Origin: Isoetes taiwanensis
Taxonomy: Eukaryota > Streptophyta > Lycopodiopsida > Isoetales > Isoetaceae
Length of the DNA: 64,000 nt
Assembly (NCBI GenBank): GCA_021234155.1
Contig: JAJEKV010000103.1
Span: 2,730,001-2,794,000, forward strand
Direction of reading: 5' to 3'
Shown here one piece after another: positions 50,419-59,849 of the stretch (the first letter of the stretch is position 1; each line of letters starts with the position of its first letter). Both the position numbers and the translations under genes were made by a program. The notes under the pieces were generated by a model. That model was not told the DNA's origin. It did not search any database and saw only the letters and a program-made list of their open reading frames with translations.

Positions 50419-51165
50419 TTAGGATGATAGCTTTATTTCGATGGACTCAGGTTTGGACCTGGAGAGGAAGTAATGCATCCCTATTTCTTGGCGCTCAATG
50501 TCTTAGACTTGAATTTGATCTATTCACTCAGATTTTTTCCTCGTGCACCAGTTGGCTCAGATTCGCATAAAAACCTTCAGGTCTCTTGATCCATGGGAAC
50601 ACGGAAATCTTCCTTCAGAATGTCCCTAAACCTTCGTATCATAGGGGTTGGAGAGATGAAGATAGACACTCACTCAGACCTGGATGGGGCTTTGCAAATT
50701 TTTGAATAATGTCATGCATGTACATGCTGAAGAAGTAGTCTCTGCTTGCCGGGTAGGAGCTGTCATATCTAATCGCCCTCGCCATCTTCCCGTACAATTT
50801 CCGGATACACTTAGTGGACTCCATATCTCATCTCGTCTCGTCCAGCGAGAGCGGGAGCGGGCATAGTGCACATATGGCCGCCTTTGGCAGAAGACTAGAA
50901 CGTGCTGAACTCGCCATACTCATGGTCCGTCCAACCAATGCGTTTTTTCCCTAAATTGATCTGCGTAATTGGCACTTTCCACCTGTTCATTATTCGTAAG
51001 GGGGATGCCCTCAAAAAAAAAAGGCAGCTCCGATCCAATTGAGTATGAAGGCGACACAGGCCACATTCTGGCTGTCATGCTGGAACTGAAAGATGAAATT
51101 CGGAGCCTTAAATCAGAGATTGAAGGGATTCGCTGGATGACCTGGTTGTTTAGAGGAAAGCCGAA

Positions 51166-51690
51166 TTGTCTTCTAATTTCTCAAAACCGTCAATAGATTT
51201 TAGGGCACAGATTGAATCTCTGGAAGGCAAATTACCCTCTCTGGTAGCTGAAACTACCAAAGAGCAAATGAAAATTCACCATGCAGAGATCTCCTCAGAG
51301 CAAAGAGACCAAGAAGCTCGGGCCAAAAACCTGAAGATATCTGGTCTACATGAGATTGAGGGAGAAAATATTGCAGAAACGGTGAAACATTTCTTCTCAG
51401 TTCATGGCCCAAATCATGTATCTACAAGAAGATTGGGAAAGTCGGACTCTCATACCCGACCTATCTTGGTCAAATTCCAGAACAAAGAGGCAAGAGATCG
51501 TGTGCTTCATAACAGAAGTGCACTAAAAGGAGAAAGGATATGGTTAGATTTGGATCTAACTCCCATTCAATTGGAAATTTGGAAGCAGGACCGGGGCCGG
51601 GCCAAAGTGAAAGAAGCAAGAGACTCAGGACTGGTAGCTCATCTGGATCAGGGAGGCAAGGCGATTGTCACAAACAGAAAGCATAAATAG
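51166..51690 (+). pseudogene. LINE ORF1-like protein
   Basis: The N-terminal part is predicted coiled coil (LEGKLPSLVAETTKEQ), followed by the RRM-like core seen in L1 ORF1 proteins and a basic C-terminus. It would bind LINE RNA for nuclear import and target-primed reverse transcription. No ATG opens this frame; the ATG-led start is in another frame upstream (51006), so a shift separates them. Confidence 0.6.
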
Positions 51691-52450
51691 GATGCAGGGG
51701 CTTTGAGAGTCAGTCTATGGAATGCACATAGGCTAACTCAAGCTAAGGTCGATGCTACTTTAAAAATATGGGAAGACCAAGACTTGCTTTTGTTTACCGA
51801 AATATGGGCACATCAATTCCATCTTCCACTGGATATAACAGGTTTTAAGCTTCTGGGTCAAGTATGAAATAAGAAAGGGACAGGAGCAGGGATAGGTTTT
51901 GGAAGAGTTGCAGTTTACAAAAGAGAAGATTCCATGCATGAGATCCAAGTTTTGAAGAATGATATTAACAACCAATACATTTGGTTGCTGGTAAATGAAA
52001 GCACGCAGTCGATATTCATAGCAGCATGCTATTTTGCTCCGGATCATTCACCCATATACAACAGTCGTGAATTGGATAAAGACAATCCTTTTGGCAGTTT
52101 ATGTTCTGATATCTTACAGTTTCATCACAGGATGAAATACTGGTTGTAGGAGATTTCAATGGGCGACGGGTTGCCCGGCAAGCTAAAGCTTTTGACAACT
52201 TAGCAAACCCTTGCCTTGATAATAGAAAATCTGATGATATTGTTTCAAACGAAAGGGGTCTAGAAGTAAGCACTATGTGCCAGATGAAAATACTCAATGG
52301 AGTACAGTCATTTGGTCATTCAGGAAAGCTCACATATCATAATCATGCAGGAGCCAGTACAATCGACTATTTGCTTGAAGGAATAAGGATTTAATTGCTG
52401 ATTTTTTCGTAGGAGACAAACAACCAGAATCAGATCATAGGCCACTGTAT

Positions 52451-53835
52451 ATGGTGCTTAAGATGCAAGCAATTTCAGAAATGCAAAAGCCATGTTTCCA
52501 TCCCAAGCTCAAGGTTGACTATGAGCATCATTTAGCATACAAAAAATTAGTAGAAGAGCACCATACTGAAGCCATTTGGTCAGGGACTTTTGAAGCAGAT
52601 GCAAAACAGTTCCAGGCCATTGTATTTGAAGCAGCTAGACATATCTTAGGTCTATCCAGAAAATGCCTGCAAGGCAAGCCTTGCAACTCATGGTGGGATT
52701 TTGAATGCCAAGAGGCGAGGAGCACACTACCACAGAATTGTACATGCAAACCTAAATGGTATAAGAAGTTGATCAGACAAGAAAAGCGTGACTTTTTTGC
52801 ACTACATCAGGCAGAGTTATCTGACCAATTTTGGAAAAATTCAAAAAGTTTCTGGAACACGCTACAAGGCAGACCAGAGCTAGCTATTTTGGACATGGAA
52901 GTTTTATGCAATTTAGTCAAAGATATGTATGAAAAGGAGGGCGCAGATGGGATGCCAAAAATGGCTCTTAGTGCAAACTTATTCACAGTATCCGAGGTAA
53001 GAGATTGTCTATCCACGGCAAGCAACAACAAGGCTCGTGATGCAGATGGTCTATGTATGGAGCTTTTTAAGTGGGGAGGCGATAAAACCGTATCTATCCT
53101 GACAGATCACGCTAAACAAAAGCCTCGGGCAAAGGCGCCAACCAATTGGAGAACCAACCGTGTACATTCAATCCACAAGGGAGGAGATAAAAGAGTAGCA
53201 AGTAACTACAGAACGATTCTAATTGGTAGCGTATTTGCCAAAATTCTAGGCAACCTTTTGGAAGGGAAGCTAAGCTCCTGGGCAGAGCAAGCAGCTGTGT
53301 GCTCAGAGTGTCAAGCAGGTTTCAGAGGTAATCATAGCACATTGGGTCATGTGCTTACCCTCAGGACATTGTGCCACGCAAGAAGCTTAGTGATAGAATG
53401 CAACAGATTGGTGTTCCTCTAAGCATTAGAGAGGCAGTCTCACAGCAATATGTTGAGGTGTTGATTAAAGTCTCATGGGACCATGGCATGGAAATTAGGA
53501 GCACCATAGGGGTACGTCAAGGTTGTCCTTTATCTCCAACACTATCCGGAATCTTCATAGATGAATTGGATGATTGGTTGAGGACCAGATCTCTTGCAGG
53601 CACAAAACTCGACATGTATGTTATTCGGCTTCTTCTCTATGCAGATGATGTGGTTCTATTAGCAAGCAAACAGAGAGTATTACAAGATCATTTGAATAGC
53701 CTGGAAGCATTCTGTGAAGCGAAATACATGAATGTGAATACAAATAAATCGATGATCGTGGTATTTGGCACCAAAGATAGGCTAAATTTCACATACAAGG
53801 GGCAAGTTCTAGAGACTGTGGACTGTCACAAATAG
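52451..53835 (+). pseudogene. LINE reverse transcriptase, broken
   Basis: Two overlapping frames cover the RT: one to 53422 (NKARDADGLCMELFKWGG, NYRTILIGSVFAKILGN, SECQAGFRGNHST) and one from 53371 (GVRQGCPLSPTLSG, YADD catalytic motif near 53640). A shift near 53380 lies between them. The C-terminus is cut by the inserted element at 53844. Confidence 0.85.
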
Positions 53836-53861
53836 CTGGGGATTGTGATGATTAACTATCA

Positions 53862-53965
53862 GGTCTGGAGCGTGTGATTTGGTTTCGTCCAAATCATCGT
53901 GGCCTTTTCGGTTAGGCTGCACGGCTACCACTCCAGAGGTAGTGGGTTCGAGTCCCGTCTAGACC
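53862..53965 (+). ncRNA. tRNA-like core of the miniature element LTR
   Basis: Outer stem GGTCTGG with CTAGACC (one G-T pair). D arm GGCC/GGCT with a 10-nt loop containing CGGTTA. Anticodon-type arm CTACC/GGTAG around ACTCCAGA, the same loop core as plant tRNA-Trp (anticodon CCA). T arm GGG TTCGAGT CCC. B box GGTTCGAGTCC is perfect; A-box-like TGGCCTTTTCGG starts at 53900 and is partial. An extra hairpin TGATTTGG...CCAAATCA (53875-53896) sits between the outer stem and the D arm, so it is not a normal tRNA. The same core lies at 54172-54275, 55058-55161 and 55367-55470. Folding was done by eye. Confidence 0.75.
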
Positions 53966-53980
53966 CTTAAATGTGACAGT

Positions 53981-53991
53981 ATGATTTGGAC
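53981..53991 (+). other. Candidate self-primer site of the miniature element, copy 1
   Basis: ATGATTTGGAC lies two bases after the 5' LTR and is perfectly complementary to GTCCAAATCAT at 53887-53897 inside the LTR. It does not match the usual Met-tRNA primer sequence. The counterpart in copy 2 is 55177-55187. Confidence 0.6.
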
Positions 53992-55039
53992 AACTCATGC
54001 CCTAGTGGTGTGGGGAACTCGTAATAGGGTTGGGGGTCCAGATGGTTGTCATCACACTCCTCGGTCTTCAGTCCCTTGCAGATCGAGTTCGGTCCGCCCC
54101 CAATTCCCCCGGTTGCAAGCCTTCAAGGAGGGGGGGCCTTGAGGGGAGGATAGTGTGATGATTAACTATCAGGTCTGGAGCGTGTGATTTGGTTTCGTCC
54201 AAATCATCGTGGCCTTTTCGGTTAGGCTGCACGGCTACCACTCCAGAGGTAGTGGGTTCGAGTCCCGTCTAGACCCTTAAATGTGACAGGGATAGATATA
54301 ACGTCTAATTACAGTTAGAATAATTGTATAAAAAGAAGAGTGTCAGGATAAGAAGCCGCTTTGTATAGCATGTTGGCGAAGTGCAGCAGGGCATCACTCA
54401 CTGATTGAGGACTGAAAAGAATCTTGTTTAAGACTCTTGTTCAAACTGTCCTGTTGTATGGTGTGCCTGTGTGGGGTCCTGGCATTTCAACTCAAATGTG
54501 GAAGCGGATAGAAGCAGCTCAGAAAATGTTCTTAAGGGAGGAACTTGGCATCTGATCCCAAATCCCATATGATAATGTTAGCAGAAGTGGGCATGTTCCC
54601 ACTCGAACTTGAGAGCTTATATCAGTCCATAAATTTCTATAACCAGATTAGGGGAAAAGAATCCGGCCACCTATCCCATCGAGCAATGCTAGATTCAGAT
54701 ATAGGATGGCAAAGAAGTCTTATGCTTTGGGCGAACAAATGGGGCGTAGACAGTTTAAATTGGCCAGCTGATGAGCAAGAGACAAGAATTTTGCTAGAAA
54801 AATTAGCAATAGACCGTCTATGGGCTGAACCTGGGAAACAAATGATACAATATCAGACTAGTGTCAACCATCTATGTTGGATATTAGAGTCAAATGTAAA
54901 ATCAAACTTGAATTCAAGGTCTAGCTAGTTGAATTTAAAACTCAAGTTCAACCAACTTCTCAACAAAGCTTATGAGCTAATACTTCATATTAAAGATAGA
55001 TAGATCAGAAAGATTGGAATGCCATACTTTAAAGGGAAC

Positions 55040-55483
55040 TGTGATGATTAACTATCAGGTCTGGAGCGTGTGATTTGGTTTCGTCCAAATCATCGTGGCC
55101 TTTTCGGTTAGGCTGCACGGCTACCACTCCAGAGGTAGTGGGTTCGAGTCCCGTCTAGACCCTTAAATGTGACAGTATGATTTGGACAACTCATGCCCTA
55201 GTGGTGTGGGCAACTCGTAATAGGGTTGGGGGTCCAGATGGTTGTCATCACACTCCTCGGTGTTCAGTCCCTTGCAGATCGAGTTCGGTCCGCCCCCAAT
55301 TCCCCCGGTTGCAAGCCTTCAAGGAGGGGGGCCTTGAGGGGAGGATAGTGTGATGATTAACTATCAGGTCTGGAGCGTGTGATTTGGTTTCGTCCAAATC
55401 ATCGTGGTCTTTTCGGTTAGGCTGCACGGCTACCACTCCAGAGGTAGTGGGTTCGAGTCCCGTCTAGACCCTTAAATGTGACA
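55040..55483 (+). mobile_element. Miniature LTR retrotransposon with tRNA-like LTRs, copy 2
   Basis: LTRs 55040-55174 and 55349-55483 (135 bp each) and internal region 55175-55348. Target duplication GGAAC at 55035-55039 and 55484-55488. The LTRs are nearly identical to each other and to copy 1; the visible difference is a C-to-T change in the A-box region of the 3' LTR. High identity implies recent activity. It is inserted in the same LINE, about 750 bp from copy 1, with a different target sequence, so the two are independent insertions. Confidence 0.95.
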
Positions 55484-55489
55484 GGAACT

Positions 55490-56105
55490 CAATTGCTCCA
55501 CTGCATCAGACCATGTGACAAGGAGAACTCTTTGAAGGTAGCTTACAGACCTTTGTCATGCTTTTGCAACTACTGCATTCAATTTAAGTGGGATAAATGC
55601 ATCAATATGAGTCGAATTGGTGATTGGGAAACCAGTGAGTTGAGGTTGAAGAATCCTAAGAATACATGTGATAGCAATGATTTGCAAGAAGATGACGAGT
55701 ATGATGTTGAGGAAGAAGAAGAGGATGAAGATGATGTAATGAGTTCTATGATAGAAGTGGATGACAATTTTTTTTGTAAGAAATGAAGAAGGAAATGAAG
55801 AAGGGGTAGATGTTTATGTACTTAGATGCGCTGAAGCAAAGAATACTTTGCTAGAAAATTATAAGGATGGATGGGGAAATGTATTTGGGATTGAAGAAGT
55901 TATTGTGTCAGGACATTATTATAAACAAATTGATGGTGGTCTAAGGTTTCAACTATTGCAGAATAAGTCAGTGGCCAGTGTATACAGCCATCTTATTAGA
56001 CTTTCTAAATTTGACATGATTATAGATGAAGATGACTCAGACTTGTATTTCGTGACAGAAGAAACTTGCCAGCAGATCATGAGTAGTCTACCACCTGCAT
56101 CCTAG
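55490..56105 (+). pseudogene. Cys-rich/acidic hypothetical protein fragment
   Basis: One frame reads LSCFCNYCIQFKWDKC, a CxxC zinc-ribbon-like cluster, then an acidic run near 55690-55740. After a shift near 55770 it continues with a globular segment containing YKDGWGN, VIVSGHYYKQ and SVYSHLIRLSKF, and ends TAG at 56103. The pattern (Cys cluster, acidic linker, WGN/YYKQ/YSHL segment) looks familiar from repetitive plant and animal proteins, but I cannot name the family. The border with the LINE end is unclear. Confidence 0.4.
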
Positions 56106-56503
56106 AAGGTAATTTGTACAAAATCATTTCTACAGTTTAAATGTGGAAATCATTTCTGTGTCAATCTGCCAAATTGAGGCATATCTGCAGTTTAAATGTG
56201 AAAATACATTGAAATAGCTAGACAACAACACTTTAAGACTGAAAATGTAACTGAATGAAAATGACAGCAGTTTAAGACTGAAAACATTTAAAAGAACAAC
56301 AACAATATACAACAATATACATACATATATCTGCAAGATTGAAAGCTTCTAAACAATTTAAGATATCACAAAATTGAGGCATATCTGCACTCGTATAGTA
56401 ATGGCAATATAAGGTCTATAATTTTTTACATGCCTCTATGTCCAAATTTGAGGCGATAAGTACTACTATTCTTCAGAACAAGTAATTCTTCAGAAAATAT
56501 TCT
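56106..56503. other. AT-rich spacer, no gene
   Basis: Contains repeated phrases such as gcagtttaaatgtg and aaattgaggcatatctgca. It lies between the plus-strand fragment and the 3' end of the minus-strand phosphatase-like gene, so it probably includes that gene's 3' UTR. Confidence 0.4.
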
Positions 56504-57318
56504 TCAACACTTCAAATATTTTTGCAGCTGCTCCAACTGATCAAAACTGAAAGCATTCCCAAAATCATCGACTAACCATTGAATTTGACCCTTGCAGTAG
56601 GCTTTGACCAATAGTTTATGCTCATCACCAATGTTCTTCTGAAATAGTGCATCAAGAACACCTAGAGATGTTCTTGTATAAGCTTCTGGCCTAGTATATA
56701 TCTTCAATGGACCAGAAATATCATGAACCTCTGCAACTTGTCTAAGTATTGGAGGCAGGTATGAATTTAGAATCTCATCTTGAGGATCACTCATGAAAGT
56801 AAGCACCATGATGGAGGTAAATGGTGGGGACATAAAAGTCTTGTACACTTCATCATCTGCAAGAATTACATTATTTCCATACTGTGGGAAAACTTCATAC
56901 ACTCTATGGAGTGGCTTCATGAAAACTGGGTTTGCAGATTCTAGAGGCCATTTGAAAGGCATCTCATCACAATATTTTTGGTCCCAAACAAATACAAAAT
57001 CTTTTTTGTTCATGGGACATAGAATATCAAGAACTTCATGAATATTGAAGTTGTTCATGGAGGACCAAATTGCTAGGTCAAACAACCTGGAAGCTTCTTG
57101 CAAGTATGCACACCTGGCCTCAACACAACCATTTTGTTAGTTATAGACGATCTCAATAACTGAGAGCTCAGCCTTCTTAGGTCTTCTCTTAATTGATTGG
57201 TTCTTCTATAAGTCTTTACGAGCACGCCATTCAGATCTAGTATTAATAGTTTCTTTTTCATAGGTACAGCTTGCAATTCAGTACACCTATTAAATAAAAG
57301 AACATTCAATTCAATCAA
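56504..57318 (-). CDS. FCP1/NIF-like HAD phosphatase domain
   Basis: The minus strand reads KKLLILDLNGVLV (about 57.25 kb). This is the HAD motif I in the form DLNG seen in some plant members, where the second Asp of DxD is Asn, so activity may be altered. Then come VVLRPG, FDLAIWSSM (motif II region), FVWDQKYCD, VFMKPLHRVYEVF and NNVILADDEVYKTF (motif III/IV acidic pair), as in FCP1-type domains that dephosphorylate proteins such as the Pol II CTD. A one-base shift is needed near 57.11 kb between VVLRPG and CAYLQEASRLFD. It may be the C-terminal part of the gene whose upstream exons lie at 57.6-59.4 kb. Confidence 0.75.
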
Positions 57319-57569
57319 TGAATCAAAAGAAGAGTACGAGTGAAATGTAGAATTATTAACATCGAAGTTACATTTGTACTTTGCAACTCGGTTGACCTCA
57401 CAGTCATAAAATTAATTAAGTGAATACAACTTCAATGGTTCCACAAATATTGAATTCAAATTAAAAAGTCATAAACCTGGAAGTTAAATTGGAAACATCT
57501 AAGTCCTCATCACTTGGGACTACTTTCTTAAACCCTGAACATTAAAACATCATTTATGAATTAGTGCTC

Positions 57570-59393
57570 TCAAAGAGATGTTTGAATTTCTTCTAAGAAG
57601 ATCCAAGTATTTATACCTTCATTGTGTACAGATTGTGCTGCAGTATTAGGCTCCTGTACTTCACCTGTTTTTACCCCAGTGTGATCTACACTTGCAATAT
57701 TAACAAGGGTTGACATTATATTTTCCATAATGTCCTTTTCAACATCCTTTTCATTCACCTGCAAGTTTTCCTCCTTTTCTTCATTCAAATCAATGTGCAT
57801 TCTTTTTCTCAGTGGATACTTTCTAGCCTCCACAACTTTTTTTTTTTGTTAGTTCTCTCAACCCCCTTTCTTCTTGCTGGTCCCAAACCCGGTGACCTTC
57901 TTGCTACTTGAGTTCCCTTTCTTTTTGCTAATTAACTCATCCTTCTTTGACATATCTTTTTGTTTTTTTGTTTGGAGTGTCTAATATTTGACACTCAACT
58001 TCACTAGTATTTAGACGCCTCTGAATCCTCTCCAATTTTACCACTTTGCTTCTCAATTGTCTTGGGCTTCCCATCTTAGACCGATCCTGGACAATTTCGC
58101 TCAAATCCCTTGCATGTCTCAACCTTCTCTTTGTGCTAGTAGAAGGGGACTTCAACTGCTCAGGCAAAACATCTTCAACATCAGGCTGAGTATTTGATCC
58201 CAAATCTGGCCGAGCTTTCTGAGTTACTTTAGGATCAAAAGAAGCAACCTGCTCAATTCCTGTTGGAGTACTCATACCAAGTTCAATATAAAGGTATTCG
58301 GGGAATGTTACATTCACATTTCAAACATCGCCCTCTTTGAACAATCAAAGACACATTACATGATATTCATGTTCACATTCAAGAACTCTGAGACATCTTG
58401 TAGTTATTATGAAAACTTAAACCACAAGCACTACAATAACTTTGCAAAAAACCTGGAAGCCTTCTTTTGATGGTGTTGATGCAGAAAGGAGAGCTGGTGA
58501 TTTGCCTCAGAATTTGAAGGTTACTTGCATGTTCGTTTCCTGCATTTATCTCAACATCCAATTGAATTAATTCAGCTTCCAATGCCTCCTTCTTCATAGG
58601 AAGATCGGGATCTCCAGGTTTGCAAACAGACTCCAAGAACTCACATGCATATTCTTCAAACATCAATTTCTTTTCTAAATCTGTGATTTCTAACTCCACT
58701 TCCTTTGTAATAACCACAGCTCTCTTCTCGGCAATAGTGGACTCTAGCTTTTCCATACTTCTTCTTTTTTCAGACAAAGTTTTAAATATTTTATCATTGG
58801 ATTTCTCATCAGCAGCCAGACTAACAACAATATCTTGCATTTCCTTTTCCATCTCTGCCTTTTTATTCTCAAGCTTCCCTAAGTTTTCTGTCACTAACTG
58901 CAGGTTATGCTTCAAATTAGTCTGATCAAGAGTAGGCTTAGGAATACCTTTTGCAGAAATAGCAGGCTTTGAATCAATTTCAGCTTTTGCTTTTTGAACA
59001 TTTTTTTTCGACTTGCATTTCTTGTACATCATAACCTGTGCCCCATATGAAGCCCAATTTATCTGATGACCTTCAGGATCAAGCAGTCCTTCAGGGCAAT
59101 TTTCCCATGCAAAGGCAAGAGCCAATTGTTTTCTTACTTCATTATTAGAAACACCATCTGGGTAAAACACACAATAAGCTTTCCAATTTTCTCCTCAAAT
59201 GTGGTTGAACAAAGACAACCTTGATTGCAGAGACCGACTTTGAATTAAAACTTTCCTGCCAAACGGATTCCCATTGTTCCTTTGTGATTTGGGTTGCTAT
59301 CCAATTGAATTTCATATGGGGCTGCAGATCCTCATTTGGCAACCCGTGCATCTCAACAAAATCCTCATTTATTCTTATCGCTTCTTCTACCAT
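57570..59393 (-). CDS. Coiled-coil/basic hypothetical coding region, probably 5' exons of the phosphatase-like gene
   Basis: Minus-strand exons: 59393 to about 59185 (MVEEAIRINEDFVEMHG...WESVW, opening with an ATG); about 59190-58379 with FYPDGVSNNEV, then a long heptad-rich coiled coil (KLENKKAEMEKEMQDI, KIFKTLSEKRRSMEKLES) and a Cys pair CSACGLSFHN; about 58317-57940, basic (RRLRHARDLSEIV); 57833-57600 with a KYPLRKRMHIDLNEEKE basic patch. A one-base shift near 59.19 kb separates the first two frames. A single gene from 59.4 to 56.5 kb is plausible from strand and order. No function is assigned. Confidence 0.5.
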
Positions 59394-59849
59394 GTTGCTT
59401 GATTCACGACGATTAGTTCAGGATAAACAATCTATATTGTGTGCCGGAAAGGAATTTGAAACTCTGCTAAAGGATTTCAAACTCTGCAAAAGGAATAAAA
59501 CATGAAATTGAGGGGAAACTTCGGGCGCGGGAACCGAGGTGCTTTAGGTGCTAAGTGCTTTCGCTTTTTTTTGGGTAGCATTACCATATTTACACGCTTA
59601 TCTCTCTTCCCTCAATCCTGATATCCTCTTCTTCTAGGAGCATAAGATCCATGACTCTAATCATGAGGCCATGGTGGGTAGAACCCTTCCCCCTGATTTT
59701 AGCTTATGGTCTATTCAAGCTAATGACTCTTCTGCGAGTATTGCAATTGCCTGAAAAATAATCTTAATATGTCTAATATTTACATGATTAATGGAAGGGA
59801 TGGTAGACGGTAGATTCTACTTTGCAGTATTTTTAGGATTAAGTTAGCT
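59394..59849. other. 5' flank of the coiled-coil gene
   Basis: Likely promoter of the minus-strand gene on the left, then sequence leading into LINE copy E. No motif could be assigned. Confidence 0.35.

Larger units (their letters stand above)
53844..54288 (+). mobile_element. Miniature LTR retrotransposon with tRNA-like LTRs, copy 1
   Basis: 445 bp. LTRs 53844-53978 and 54154-54288 (135 bp each) begin TGTGATGATTAAC and end TTAAATGTGACA. Internal region 53979-54153 is 175 bp, ending in the purine-rich tract GAGGGGAGGATAG. Target duplication GGGAT at 53839-53843 and 54289-54293. The size is that of TRIM elements. Each LTR has a 104-nt tRNA-like core. Two bases after the 5' LTR is an 11-nt stretch complementary to the LTR. 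No coding capacity, so transposition requires proteins in trans. Inserted in a LINE. Confidence 0.95.
50990..55500 (+). mobile_element. LINE copy D (L1-type) carrying two miniature LTR elements
   Basis: An ORF1-like segment (51060-51690) has a coiled coil and ARAKNLKISGL, FFSVHGPNHVSTRRLGK and TRPILVKFQNKEARDRVL, as in L1 ORF1 RNA-binding proteins. The endonuclease region (51718-52400) has VVGDFNGRR and STIDYLL. The reverse transcriptase (52451-53835) has QAGFRGNHST, GVRQGCPLSP and the catalytic LLYADDVVLLA. The C-terminal part continues after the first inserted element (54294 on: LLYGVPVWGPG, KMFLREELG) to about 55034 and beyond the second. In-frame stops and shifts show it is inactive. Excising each miniature element with one target copy rejoins the LINE sequence. 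Confidence 0.85.

Noticed and set aside
53844-54288. Cassandra-type (5S rRNA) TRIM
   Set aside because: The LTR core does not resemble 5S rRNA; its boxes are tRNA type (A and B) rather than 5S type (A, IE, C).
55248-55436. Minus-strand open frame across the second miniature element
   Set aside because: It spans an LTR border of a non-coding element and has no counterpart of its own.
53862-55470. Genuine tRNA-Trp genes, given the loop ACTCCAGA and perfect B box
   Set aside because: An extra hairpin separates the acceptor-like stem from the D arm, the A box is partial, and all four copies lie inside LTRs with target duplications.
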